Shown one piece after another: positions 17,706-26,058 of a stretch of 64,000 nucleotides of DNA (position 1 is its first letter; each line of letters begins with the position of its first letter). This DNA comes from Janthinobacterium sp. UMAB-56. Its GTDB lineage: Bacteria > Pseudomonadota > Gammaproteobacteria > Burkholderiales > Burkholderiaceae_D. A program made the translations under genes and the position numbers. The stretch spans positions 177,560-241,559 of the forward strand of contig NZ_LT607652.1 of NCBI RefSeq assembly GCF_900095265.1. The letters are read 5' to 3'. The notes beneath the pieces are model-generated. The model searched no databases, was not told where the DNA came from, and saw nothing but the letters and a program-made list of their open reading frames with translations.

Positions 17706-18104
17706 CTACTCGCAGGCGATGGCATTCGGTTGCGCCACTTTCACCACCGATGCCAGGCGTGCCATGTCGTTGCCGTCGCCCTGTTCCACATACGGCTGAT
17801 AGGTGTTGATGACGATGCGCGCACGCGCTTGCCAGCCGCAATTGTCGGCCTGGCCTGCGGGCACGCGCAGCAGTCGGCGTGCTTCGCCATCGTTGCTAAA
17901 ACAAAACCACGCGTCGTGTGCCGCCGCCGGGCGGGGCAAACGTCCCCATTGCGCCTTGTCTGGCGCGAAGCAGACGCGCTTGCCGATGATCTGCAAGCTC
18001 ATCTCGTCCGTGCGCGCGCTGTACTGGCCGTCGAGCACGATGGGCGCTTGCGCGTGGGCGGACAGGCAGGCGGTTGCCAGGAGGAGGGTGACGGCAAATT
18101 TCAT
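17706..18104 (-). CDS. Hypothetical secreted small protein
   Basis: A 132-residue protein with a clear signal peptide (MKFAVTLLLATACLSAHAQA). The mature part has four Cys (VCFAPDK, WFCFSND, NCGWQ and the C-terminal ACE), so two disulfides are plausible in the periplasm. I do not recognise a family. It is convergent with the gene ending at 17703, only 2 bases apart, and lies downstream of tRNA-Lys and its terminator. Confidence 0.7.
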   Translation of the reverse strand: MKFAVTLLLATACLSAHAQAPIVLDGQYSARTDEMSLQIIGKRVCFAPDKAQWGRLPRPAAAHDAWFCFSNDGEARRLLRVPAGQADNCGWQARARIVINTYQPYVEQGDGNDMARLASVVKVAQPNAIACE

Positions 18105-18161
18105 GCGTTTCTTTCAGGGCTGGCAAGACGAAGAATCAGTATAACCCGGGGGCGGAAACGC

Positions 18162-18192
18162 AAAAAGCCCATCCGTGAGGATGGGCTTTTTA
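18162..18192 (-). terminator. Terminator of tRNA-Lys
   Basis: The nine-base stem AGCCCATCC/GGATGGGCT has a GTGA loop. The A-run on the left reads as a T-run on the minus strand, directly downstream of the tRNA. Confidence 0.85.
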
Positions 18193-18206
18193 GTACTGCG
18201 CATTCG

Positions 18207-18282
18207 TGGTAGGCCGTGCGGGATTCGAACCTGCGACCAACGGATTAAAAGTCCGCTGCTCTACCAGCTGAGCTAACGACCC
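18207..18282 (-). tRNA. tRNA-Lys (anticodon TTT)
   Basis: A 76-base cloverleaf reads on the minus strand from GGGTCGTTAGCTCAGCTGG to CCTACCA. The anticodon loop CTTTTAA places TTT as the anticodon, the T-arm is GGTTCGAATCC, and CCA is encoded. The acceptor stem GGGTCGT pairs with ACGGCCT, allowing G-T pairs. Confidence 0.95.
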
Positions 18283-18294
18283 GAAAGAGGCCGC

Positions 18295-18330
18295 ATTATA
18301 TATCAGTTGAAAAGGAATGCAAAGCATTCC
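18295..18330 (-). promoter_or_regulatory. Promoter of tRNA-Lys, with an inverted repeat over the -35 box
   Basis: On the minus strand TTGCAT (18317-18322) and TATAAT (18295-18300) are 16 bases apart, and the tRNA begins 12 bases after the -10 box. A perfect inverted repeat, GGAATGC-AAA-GCATTCC (18314-18330), covers the -35 box. Confidence 0.7.
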
Positions 18331-18350
18331 TGCGAGAAATTGCTAGCCCG

Positions 18351-20102
18351 CTAAGGCAGGGCTGCCGTGAGCTTCAGCACTTCATCGATGCTGGTCGTGC
18401 CGTCGATGATCTTGCGCGCGCCGGCGATGCGCAGCGGCGTCATGCCATCGAGGATGCTCTGCCGGCGCAGGGCGTGCAGGTCGGCGCCCGCCTTGATCAA
18501 CTGGCCGAACGTTTCCGTCACGCTCAGCAGTTCATAAATGCCGGCGCGCCCCAGGTAGCCGCTGTGCCGGCACTGGGCGCAGCCGACCGGGCGGTACGTG
18601 AGCTCCGGCCGTTCCAGCTGGCCGCCCGTCAGGCGCTGCCAGGCAGCGGCGCCGGGGGCGGCATCCAGCTGCTTGCAAGCCGCGCACAGGCAGCGCAGCA
18701 GGCGCTGCGCGAGCACGCCGGCCAGGCATGCTTCCAGCAGATAGGCGGGCAGGCCCAGTTCCAGCAGGCGCATGACGGCCGAGGGCGCGTCGTTGGTGTG
18801 CAGCGTCGACAGCACCAGGTGGCCGGTCAGCGCCGCCTGGATGGCCATCTCGGCCGTGGCCAGGTCGCGGATTTCGCCCACCATGATGATGTCGGGGTCT
18901 TGTCGCATCAGCGCCCGCACGCCATCGGCAAACGACAGTTCGATGCCGGCCTGGGTTTGCACTTGCATCTGGTTGAAGGCCGGTTCGACCATCTCGATGG
19001 GGTCTTCCACCGTGCATACATTGACGTCGCTGCCGGCCAGCGCCTTCAAGGTGCAGTACAGGGTGCTGGTCTTGCCCGAGCCGGTAGGGCCGGTCACCAG
19101 CACGATGCCGTGCGTGCGTGCCGTCAGCTGGCGCCAGCGTTCGGCGTCTGCTGGCGGAAAACCCAGATCAAACAGGCTCTTGACGGCCACTTCCGGGTCG
19201 AAAATGCGCATGACGAGCTTTTCGCCGAAGGCCGTGGGCAAGGTCGACAGGCGCAGTTCGATTTCCTGGCCCTGCGCATTGCGCGTCTTGATGCGGCCAT
19301 CCTGGGGGCGGCGCTTTTCCACCACGTCCATGCGCCCGAGCAACTTGATGCGCGCCGTCATGGCCAGCAATACCACGGGCGGCAGCTGGTAGGCCTGGTG
19401 CAGGCGGCCGTCGATGCGCAGGCGCACGAGGCCCGCATCGCGTTTCGGTTCCAGATGGATGTCGGAGGCGCGCTGGGCAAACGCGTATTGCCACAACCAG
19501 TCGACGATGCGCACCACGTGCTGGTCGTTGGCGTCGAGGTTGCCCTTGTTGCGCCCCAGCTCCACCAGTTGTTCGAAATTGTGGCGCAGCGCCAGGTCTT
19601 GCGTGGACGCTTGCCGGGCCACCTTGACGGAACTGGCCAGGCTGAAAAATTGTGCGATGGCGTCGGCGATATGCAGCGGATTGGCGATGACCAGGCTCAG
19701 CTTGCGTGGCGCCAGGTTTCCCAGCTGCGCCTGCCAGGCGAGCGCGTACGGCTGGGCCGTGGCGATGACGATGCGCTCCAGGGTGCTTTCCACGGGCAGG
19801 ATGTTGAAGCGGGCAGCATAGCTGGCCGTCATGACGTCGGCCACCTGGCTGAAATCGATGTGCAAGGGATCGATGCGCAGATATGGCAGGCTAGCCCGTT
19901 GCGCCAGCCACGCGCACAGGGTGTCGAGCGTCAGTGCGCCGTGGGCGATGCTGCACAGCGGATGCAAGGGTGGCGCCGGCTGCACGGCGGCCTGGGTATG
20001 GACGGCGGCTGCCTGCGCAGCGTCGAGCAAGCCGTCTTCCTGTAGCCAGGCCAGCAGTTGCGGCAGTTCCAGCGGCGTGTCGGGAGGAGGGGGAGCGGAC
20101 AT
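18351..20102 (-). CDS. GspE/PilB-type secretion ATPase
   Basis: A 583-residue hexameric ATPase of the type II secretion/type IV pilus superfamily. The N-terminal domain (to about 160) is the docking region. The core has Walker A GPTGSGKT with Lys344, then Asp- and His-box sequences (VEDPIEM, LVLSTLHTNDAPSA) and Walker B IIMVGEIRDLATA. A C-terminal zinc knuckle reads C-L-C-A-A-C and C-A-Q-C-R. No pseudopilin, GspF or secretin gene is adjacent, so it either serves a system encoded elsewhere or is a paralogue. It ends the minus-strand run that includes the methyltransferase-like gene at 20150. Confidence 0.9.
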   Translation of the reverse strand: MSAPPPPDTPLELPQLLAWLQEDGLLDAAQAAAVHTQAAVQPAPPLHPLCSIAHGALTLDTLCAWLAQRASLPYLRIDPLHIDFSQVADVMTASYAARFNILPVESTLERIVIATAQPYALAWQAQLGNLAPRKLSLVIANPLHIADAIAQFFSLASSVKVARQASTQDLALRHNFEQLVELGRNKGNLDANDQHVVRIVDWLWQYAFAQRASDIHLEPKRDAGLVRLRIDGRLHQAYQLPPVVLLAMTARIKLLGRMDVVEKRRPQDGRIKTRNAQGQEIELRLSTLPTAFGEKLVMRIFDPEVAVKSLFDLGFPPADAERWRQLTARTHGIVLVTGPTGSGKTSTLYCTLKALAGSDVNVCTVEDPIEMVEPAFNQMQVQTQAGIELSFADGVRALMRQDPDIIMVGEIRDLATAEMAIQAALTGHLVLSTLHTNDAPSAVMRLLELGLPAYLLEACLAGVLAQRLLRCLCAACKQLDAAPGAAAWQRLTGGQLERPELTYRPVGCAQCRHSGYLGRAGIYELLSVTETFGQLIKAGADLHALRRQSILDGMTPLRIAGARKIIDGTTSIDEVLKLTAALP

Positions 20103-20149
20103 GGCCGGCGCCTTTCCGGGCTGCCGGCCTTGCCTGGACAGGTCGGCGT

Positions 20150-20938
20150 TTACAGGGTACTGACGATGCCCTTGAGCCAGGACTTGGCGGGCAGCTTGGT
20201 CTCGGCGACGATCTGCTTGGCACGCTCAAGCAGGGCGGCTTGCGCCTCGGCATCGAGTGCCACTTTCGTCTTGAAAGCGATCGCCACCACGTTCCCATCA
20301 TGGACTTCCGGCAGGCAGATCACCTGTTCAAACGCAAACTTCATCGCCTTGATGTTCTTCGCGTAGCTGGGGTGGTCGCCAAACAGGTTCACCGTCATGA
20401 TGCCGTGCGGAGCCAGGCAGGCGCAGCAGGCGGAATAAAACTCTGCGCTATCGAGCACGGGACCGCGCGCCGTGGCGTCATACAGGTCCACCTGCAGGGC
20501 ATCGAGGGTGCCGTGGTTGGCGTCATCGTTGACGTAGTCGAGCGCATCCATCTCGCGCACGTGCAGGCGCTCGTCGTTGGGCGGCAGCTTGAACATCGAC
20601 GCACAGATGGTGATGACGGACGGATTCAGTTCGATGGCCTCGACTTGCGCCTGCGGGAACTGGCGGTAGCAGAACTTGGTCAGCGCGGCCGTGCCCAGTC
20701 CCAGCTGGGCCAGGCGCTGCGGTTGCGCTATCCACAGCATCCACGCCATCATCTGCTGCGCGTATTCGAGCTCCGGCCAGTCCGGCTTGCGGATGCGCAT
20801 GGCGCCCTGCACCCACTCCGTGCCGAAATGCAGATAGCGCACGCCATCCATCTCGGACAGGGTGACAGGGGCATAGCGGGGCTTGCGCGCAGGGCGCGAG
20901 GATTCGACTTGTTCGATGGATTTTCGTTTGATAAGCAT
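20150..20938 (-). CDS. Spermidine synthase-like protein
   Basis: The 262-residue protein has the aminopropyltransferase Rossmann core. LGLGTAALTKFCYRQFP stands where spermidine synthases have their GGG-loop, followed by VEAIELNPSVI with a Glu for the ribose and DALQVDLYDA near the catalytic Asp position. The glycine loop is altered from the SpeE consensus, so the donor may not be decarboxylated SAM. Similar proteins are often annotated only as spermidine synthase or SAM-dependent methyltransferase. It lies 47 bases upstream of the GspE-like gene in the same direction and may be cotranscribed with it. Confidence 0.75.
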   Translation of the reverse strand: MLIKRKSIEQVESSRPARKPRYAPVTLSEMDGVRYLHFGTEWVQGAMRIRKPDWPELEYAQQMMAWMLWIAQPQRLAQLGLGTAALTKFCYRQFPQAQVEAIELNPSVITICASMFKLPPNDERLHVREMDALDYVNDDANHGTLDALQVDLYDATARGPVLDSAEFYSACCACLAPHGIMTVNLFGDHPSYAKNIKAMKFAFEQVICLPEVHDGNVVAIAFKTKVALDAEAQAALLERAKQIVAETKLPAKSWLKGIVSTL

Positions 20939-20984
20939 AAGGCGGCCTGAAAGTGTGCCGCATTATAGCCCGTGCCGTAGCTGC

Positions 20985-21015
20985 ACAAAAAAATGCCAGC
21001 CGCTGGGGCTGGCAT
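20985..21015 (-). terminator. Terminator of the glycine-zipper protein gene
   Basis: Stem ATGCCAGC/GCTGGCAT with a run of A on its left, giving a T-run on the minus strand 3' of the gene ending at 21037. Confidence 0.8.
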
Positions 21016-21036
21016 GGTGCGGGCCGCTTGTTGCGC

Positions 21037-21549
21037 TTACTGCTGAGCTGGCTCGATCGACACGCGCAGGCGGATGCGTTCGCCCGGATCGTAGGACATG
21101 ATGCTCGTGTAGTTGCGGCCGCGGTAGTCGTAGGTGACCTGGTAGCCATTGTTGCGCGATTCCCAGTGGTCGACCTGGCGGCATTGCTTGACGGCCTGTT
21201 CCTGCATGCCGCCCTGGTAATTGTTCTGGTTGTCGACACGGTCGCCAACGACGGCGCCGGCAATCGCGCCAGCCGCAGCAGCGGCCGTGCGGCCATTGCC
21301 GCCGCCGACCTGGCTGCCGAGCAGGGCACCGGCGATACCGCCGACGATGGAGCCGCCAGCGCTGCGCTGCTGCGGCGGCGCCTGCACTTGCACGTATTCC
21401 GTACGGCATTCCTGGCGTGGACGATTGATCTGTTCCACTTGCGGCACGACGCGCACGACTTTGCCGAAATCTTCAAAGTCGGCGGCCTGGGCGAGTGGCA
21501 ATGCGCCGATACAAAGTGCTGACATCATCAATTTGGCTTGCAAGTTCAT
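21037..21549 (-). CDS. Glycine-zipper 2TM outer-membrane-associated protein
   Basis: A 170-residue exported protein (signal peptide MNLQAKLMMSALCIGALPLA, cleaved after AQA). The centre is a glycine zipper, GGSIVGGIAGALLGSQVGGG followed by AAAAAGAIAGAVVGD, typical of the Rick_17kDa/SlyB-like 2TM domain, which packs as paired membrane helices. The C-terminal half is a beta-rich Tyr/Arg segment with one Cys (KQCRQVDHW). Such proteins affect envelope integrity. I chose the ATG at 21549 over the one 12 bases upstream because GAGG sits at correct spacing. Confidence 0.85.
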   Translation of the reverse strand: MNLQAKLMMSALCIGALPLAQAADFEDFGKVVRVVPQVEQINRPRQECRTEYVQVQAPPQQRSAGGSIVGGIAGALLGSQVGGGNGRTAAAAAGAIAGAVVGDRVDNQNNYQGGMQEQAVKQCRQVDHWESRNNGYQVTYDYRGRNYTSIMSYDPGERIRLRVSIEPAQQ

Positions 21550-21950
21550 TTCTAACCTCATTATGTAGAGAATCTTTCAGGGTATTTTTTATAACTTGAG
21601 ACTATAGTAATCCCGCCAGACCTGGGCGAGTGTTTCGCATGGCAACAAAATGTAACAGCCCAAGCTCCTTGCCCCACAGTCTGTAACATGCACTTTCAAT
21701 CGATACAAGATGTTGAAGTGACTTGAAACCAGCGGTTTGTAACAAATCTTGCGTTTGACATCATATTCGGGTTGATTCATGCAGGACAACACGTTACCCT
21801 AATACGCGTATGGCTTATATAAAATCGCACTGAATCGCATAAAAGTTGATACAGATCGAATCACCGCGTGCGCATTGACCCGCGTGCGGGGATGCAATAA
21901 GAAGAGCAGTTAGAACAGATCCATACATAACAGGTCGATTTGAGGGAAAA
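21550..21950. other. AT-rich intergenic region between divergent genes
   Basis: About 400 bases with no convincing gene. It is AT-rich and must contain the promoters for the glycine-zipper gene (minus) and the barstar-like gene (plus). A short minus-strand frame at 21589-21792 has no ribosome-binding site or recognisable motif. GAGGGA at 21942-21947 is the ribosome-binding site of the barstar-like gene. Confidence 0.5.
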
Positions 21951-22349
21951 ATGAGTTTGTTACTAACCGTGCCGCCCAACCTTGTCCAGTCCATCCGTGC
22001 CTTTCGCGTGACCGAATTACAAGACGAGGCGATCCGTCTCGGGCAGCACTTTTTATATGCGCATTGCAACGCTGGACAGACCAAACAACAAGTCATCGGC
22101 ATTATTGCAGAAGCATTCCTGTTTCCGAAAAATCTGGCGAAGAATTTCGATGCCCTGCGCCTGTGCCTGACGGACACCATGTTCAAGGCCGGCACGCAAA
22201 CGGGTTTCCTGGTGGTGCTGGAGCAATTACCAAATACGCAAAAATTCGACAAGGAAGCGCGCGAGATCCTGCTCGACGTGTTTCGCGACGCAGCCGACTA
22301 CTGGGCCGAAAAGAAAGTCCCGTTTCGCGTTTTCTATTCGTTCGAGTAA
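21951..22349 (+). CDS. Barstar-family (ribonuclease inhibitor-like) protein
   Basis: A 132-residue protein with barstar features: FPKNLAKNFDALRLCLTD in the position of the inhibitor's helix that follows the first strand, then a hydrophobic strand (GFLVVLEQLP), a helix (EILLDVFRDAADYWAEKKV) and a closing strand (PFRVFYSFE). Barstars block barnase-type RNases by covering the active site with an acidic helix. No barnase-like gene is visible nearby. Many betaproteobacteria carry orphan barstar proteins, so a defensive role is only an inference. GAGGGA precedes the ATG. Confidence 0.75.
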   Translation: MSLLLTVPPNLVQSIRAFRVTELQDEAIRLGQHFLYAHCNAGQTKQQVIGIIAEAFLFPKNLAKNFDALRLCLTDTMFKAGTQTGFLVVLEQLPNTQKFDKEAREILLDVFRDAADYWAEKKVPFRVFYSFE

Positions 22350-22505
22350 AGACTGACTCTTGCCGCGACGCCGCCAAGCCCGCTTCCCGCGCAGGTGAGC
22401 AGCGGCATCCCCGGGCGCTCGCGGCGCGCCAGCACTCATGTTGCGCCGCAACAATAATGCCGGCCTTTCTAGATTCGCATCGCCATAGCGGGTACAATGC
22501 GCGCT

Positions 22506-23114
22506 ATGAAAAATATCGTTATCCTCATTTCCGGACGCGGCAGCAACATGGAAGCGGTCGTACGCGCGGCGCAAGCCGAGCAATGGCCAGCCCGGATTGC
22601 CGCCGTCATCAGTAACCGGGCCGACGCCCAGGGATTGGTTTTCGCCGCGGAACATGGGATAGCGACGGCAGTCGTTGCCAACAAGGATTATGCCAGCCGC
22701 GAGCAGTTTGATGCGGCGCTGCAAGCCGTGATCGACGGCTACGCCCCCGACCTGGTCGTGCTGGCCGGTTTCATGCGCATCCTGACGCCGCCTTTCGTCG
22801 AGCATTACGCGGGGCGCATGCTCAATATCCACCCCTCGCTGCTGCCGCTGTTCCCGGGCATGGCGACGCACCGCCAGGCGCTCGAGGCGGGTGTGACGGA
22901 ACACGGCGCGACCGTGCATTTCGTGACGGCCGAGCTCGATCATGGCCCGGCCGTGGCGAGCGCGAAAGTCCCCGTCTTGCCTGGCGACACAGAAGACAGC
23001 TTATCGGCGCGCGTGCTGGTACAGGAACATCTGCTTTACCCGCGCGCCATCCGCCTGTTCATTGACGATAAACTGTCGATCGAGCATGGCCAGGTCCGCG
23101 TGGACCCTCAATAA
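22506..23114 (+). CDS. purN: Phosphoribosylglycinamide formyltransferase (GART)
   Basis: This 202-residue enzyme adds a formyl group from 10-formyltetrahydrofolate to GAR, the third step of purine synthesis. The phosphate-binding loop ISGRGSNMEA is near residue 8, and the catalytic motif NIHPSLLPLFPG supplies Asn and His. The final Asp is in AELDHGPAV. The length matches the family. I prefer the ATG at 22506; an in-frame ATG 9 bases upstream overlaps a likely -10 box (TACAAT). The RsmB-like gene follows after 21 bases. Confidence 0.95.
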   Translation: MKNIVILISGRGSNMEAVVRAAQAEQWPARIAAVISNRADAQGLVFAAEHGIATAVVANKDYASREQFDAALQAVIDGYAPDLVVLAGFMRILTPPFVEHYAGRMLNIHPSLLPLFPGMATHRQALEAGVTEHGATVHFVTAELDHGPAVASAKVPVLPGDTEDSLSARVLVQEHLLYPRAIRLFIDDKLSIEHGQVRVDPQ

Positions 23115-23135
23115 AATATTACAGGAAGAATAACA

Positions 23136-24455
23136 ATGAGATTGCCACCAGCGATACTTGCCAATGCTGAAGAAGTATTGCGCGAAATTTTACGTTTCAC
23201 GGCCCCGGCCGACACCACCTTGTCGCGCTATTTCCGCGACCATCCGCGCCTCGGTTCGCGCGAGCGCGGCGCCATCGCCGAAGGCATTTATGCCGTGCTG
23301 CGCAACAAATCGTTCTTCACGGACTTCGCCGAAGCGGGCAGTGGCCCGACCATGCGCCGCCTGACCATCCTCGGCCTGGCCGAAGCTGTCGGTGCCGACT
23401 CGCTCGGTGGTTTGACGGAAGAAGAAGTCGAATGGCTGGAACGCATCACGCAGATCGACCGCAGCCTGATGCCGGCGAATATGCGCGCCAACATGCCGAC
23501 CTGGCTGTTCGACAAGCTGATCGCCCAGTTCGGCGAAGCGGAAACCATGAAGCTGGCCGATGCGCTGAACGCACCGGCGCCGCTGGATTTGCGCGTCAAC
23601 TCGCTCAAGGCCACGCGCGAAGACGTGATGCTGGCCCTGGCCGAAGCGCCTATCCTCAGTACCCCGACTCCTTATGCACCGCTGGGTTTGCGCGTGATCA
23701 AGAAGCCTTCGCTGCAAAACATGCCTTTGTTCCAGAGCGGCGCCATCGAAGTGCAGGATGAAGGCAGCCAGATACTGTCGCAGATCGTCGGCGCCAAGCG
23801 CGGCGAGATGGTGGTCGATTTCTGTGCTGGCGCGGGCGGCAAGACGCTGGCGCTGGGCGCGCTGATGCGCAACACGGGCCGTCTGTACGCGTTCGACGTG
23901 TCGGAAAAGCGTTTGGCCAAGCTGAAGCCGCGCATGGCCCGCAGCGGCCTGTCGAACGTGCATCCGGTGCAGATCGCGCATGAGCGCGATGCCAAGATCA
24001 AGCGCCTGGCCGGCAAGATCGACCGTGTGCTGGTCGATGCCCCGTGCAGCGGCCTGGGCACCCTGCGCCGCAATCCGGACGTGAAATGGCGCCAGCAGCC
24101 GAATTCCATCGTCGAGTTGCAAGCCAAGCAGGCAGCCATCCTGGCCGGTGCGGCGCGCCTGGTCAAGGGCGGCGGCCGCCTGGTGTACGCCACTTGCAGC
24201 TTCCTGAATGAAGAAAACGATTTTATCGCCGAGCAATTCCTGGCTGCCCATCCGGACTTCACCCTGGTGCCAATGAACAAGGTGCTGGCCGAACAGAAGA
24301 TCGAGCTGGAAATGGGTGACTACCTGAAATTGTTGCCGCACTTGCACCAGACCGACGGCTTCTTCGCCGCCGTGTTCGAGCGCAAGGTCATGCCGAAAAA
24401 AGTCTACGCCGATGAAAAGCCGGCCGACGACGTTGACGCTGAACAAGCCGAGTAA
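23136..24455 (+). CDS. rsmB: RsmB/NOP-family rRNA (cytosine-5) methyltransferase
   Basis: The 439-residue protein uses S-adenosylmethionine to methylate cytosine in RNA; the family type methylates C967 of 16S rRNA. An N-terminal NusB-like helical domain (to about 150) precedes the Rossmann domain with SAM loop VVDFCAGAGGKTLALGA. The two catalytic Cys motifs are DAPCSGLGTLRR and YATCSFLNEEN. A short acidic tail ends the protein. AGGAAGAA precedes the ATG and purN lies 21 bases upstream, so they form an operon. Exact RNA target is inferred from family, and other RsmB/F paralogues are possible. Confidence 0.85.
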   Translation: MRLPPAILANAEEVLREILRFTAPADTTLSRYFRDHPRLGSRERGAIAEGIYAVLRNKSFFTDFAEAGSGPTMRRLTILGLAEAVGADSLGGLTEEEVEWLERITQIDRSLMPANMRANMPTWLFDKLIAQFGEAETMKLADALNAPAPLDLRVNSLKATREDVMLALAEAPILSTPTPYAPLGLRVIKKPSLQNMPLFQSGAIEVQDEGSQILSQIVGAKRGEMVVDFCAGAGGKTLALGALMRNTGRLYAFDVSEKRLAKLKPRMARSGLSNVHPVQIAHERDAKIKRLAGKIDRVLVDAPCSGLGTLRRNPDVKWRQQPNSIVELQAKQAAILAGAARLVKGGGRLVYATCSFLNEENDFIAEQFLAAHPDFTLVPMNKVLAEQKIELEMGDYLKLLPHLHQTDGFFAAVFERKVMPKKVYADEKPADDVDAEQAE

Positions 24456-24466
24456 GCCTGTCACGG

Positions 24467-24497
24467 GCCGCCGCTGCACCCTGCAGCGGCGGCTTTC
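24467..24497 (+). terminator. Strong hairpin after the rsmB-like gene
   Basis: A perfect 12-base stem (GCCGCCGCTGCA/TGCAGCGGCGGC) with a CCC loop is followed by only three Ts. It is probably the operon terminator despite the weak tail. Confidence 0.6.
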
Positions 24498-24566
24498 AAT
24501 GCCGCCAGCCCGCCTGGCGGCATGGGCACACCGCCCCTCCGTCCCACCTTCCAGACCTCATCCGCC

Positions 24567-25925
24567 ATGAACGAAACGCCGCTGCTCAACCTGATCACTG
24601 ATTTTGTCAACGATTTCCGTCAACCGGCCATACTGTGGCAGGCGCTGCTCATCCTCGCCTGCATGGCGTTGAGCTGGCTGCTGGTGCGGCAGTTGCGCGT
24701 GTTCCTGCACAATCGAGCGGAGGCGGCCGCTGTCCCGGCCACGCCGGAAGCCTTGCAGCGCACGGATAGTTTCATCCGCATCCTGACGCCGGTGCTGGCG
24801 GCCATGCTGCTGGGCATTGCGCAGCATTTCCTGGCCAAGTTGCAGTCGGTGAACCTGCTCAGTATTGCCATCCCTCTATGCACCTCGATGGCGCTGGTGC
24901 GCTTCGGTTTTTATGTGCTGCGCCGCATTTTTTCCCGCCATGGCGACATCAGTCCCACTATGTTGCTGTTGGAAAAAATCTTTACTGTCGTGGTGTGGGC
25001 CGGCATGGCCCTGTATATCACGGGCCTGTGGCCGGAATTGCACACCTTCCTGGAAAGCATCATCGTGCCGTTGGGACGCAACAAGGTGTCCGTAGCGGCC
25101 ATCTTGCAAGCCGCTATTTCGGTGGCCGTGCTGCTGGTGCTGGCCATGTGGGCCGGTACTTCGCTCGACGAGCGCCTGATGAAAATGCCGGGGCTGCACA
25201 CTTCCTTGCGCGTGGTGATGTCGCGCATGGGGCGCGCCGTGCTGATCCTCGTTTCCGTGCTGGTCAGCCTGTCGCTGGTGGGCATCGACCTGACCGTGCT
25301 ATCCGTATTTGGCGGTGCCTTCGGCGTGGCGCTGGGCTTCGGCTTACAAAAGATCGCCGCAAACTTTGTTTCCGGTTTCATCATTCTGCTCGACCGTAGT
25401 CTGACCATCGGCGACATGATCACCGTTGGCCAGTTCACGGGAAAAGTCACGCAAATCAATACGCGCTATACTGTGTTACTGGGTGCCGATGGCGTTGAAT
25501 CCATCGTGCCCAATGAAATGCTGATATCCGGCGGTGTACAGAATATGTCGCTGAGCAATCGTATGATCTGGCTCGGTGTGCCTGTGTCGCTTGGCTATGA
25601 AACGGATCTGGACGTCATCTTTCCCTTGCTGGAAGAGGCCACCGCCAAGGTGCCGCGCGTGTCGCAAAGCAAGCCGCCGTCGGCCACCCTCGTGCGTTTC
25701 GGCGCCGACGGCCTCGATGTGCAGGTCGGCTTCTGGATCGCGGACCCGGAAAACGGTACCGGCGGCGTGAAGTCGAATGTGAACCGCGCCATTTGGCGCA
25801 CCTTGCAGGAACATAAGGTCACTGTACCGTTTCCGCAACGCGAATTGCGTATTGTTGGTACGCCTCCTGCCCCGCTTCTCGGCGCGGCAGACGGTGAGTC
25901 CTCGCCATCCGGCACCCAGCCTTAA
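24567..25925 (+). CDS. MscS-family mechanosensitive channel
   Basis: The 452-residue inner-membrane protein has about five or six membrane segments. The MscS pore helix and following beta domain are clear (VLSVFGGAFGVALGFGLQKI, then ANFVSGFIILLDRSLTIGD and VESIVPNEMLISG). Gly/Ala packing in the pore helix matches the MscS pattern. Such channels open under membrane tension to release solutes on hypo-osmotic shock. I start at 24567, where a plausible N-terminus begins; the frame extends 45 bases upstream without support. It stands alone after the rsmB hairpin. Confidence 0.92.
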   Translation: MNETPLLNLITDFVNDFRQPAILWQALLILACMALSWLLVRQLRVFLHNRAEAAAVPATPEALQRTDSFIRILTPVLAAMLLGIAQHFLAKLQSVNLLSIAIPLCTSMALVRFGFYVLRRIFSRHGDISPTMLLLEKIFTVVVWAGMALYITGLWPELHTFLESIIVPLGRNKVSVAAILQAAISVAVLLVLAMWAGTSLDERLMKMPGLHTSLRVVMSRMGRAVLILVSVLVSLSLVGIDLTVLSVFGGAFGVALGFGLQKIAANFVSGFIILLDRSLTIGDMITVGQFTGKVTQINTRYTVLLGADGVESIVPNEMLISGGVQNMSLSNRMIWLGVPVSLGYETDLDVIFPLLEEATAKVPRVSQSKPPSATLVRFGADGLDVQVGFWIADPENGTGGVKSNVNRAIWRTLQEHKVTVPFPQRELRIVGTPPAPLLGAADGESSPSGTQP

Positions 25926-26058
25926 CCTCGCTGCCTGCCTCCGATTTCGCCTGATAGTACCCATTAGGGCGTACAATCACGCCTAAAATATACTTTGCCG
26001 TACCTCCACAGTCACTGGAGAGAACGTGCGTACGCCCTGTTCACTTGGAGTAGCAGTA

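Noticed and set aside
18474-20045. A 523-codon plus-strand frame
   Set aside because: It is antisense to the GspE-type ATPase, whose Walker motifs are clear on the minus strand.
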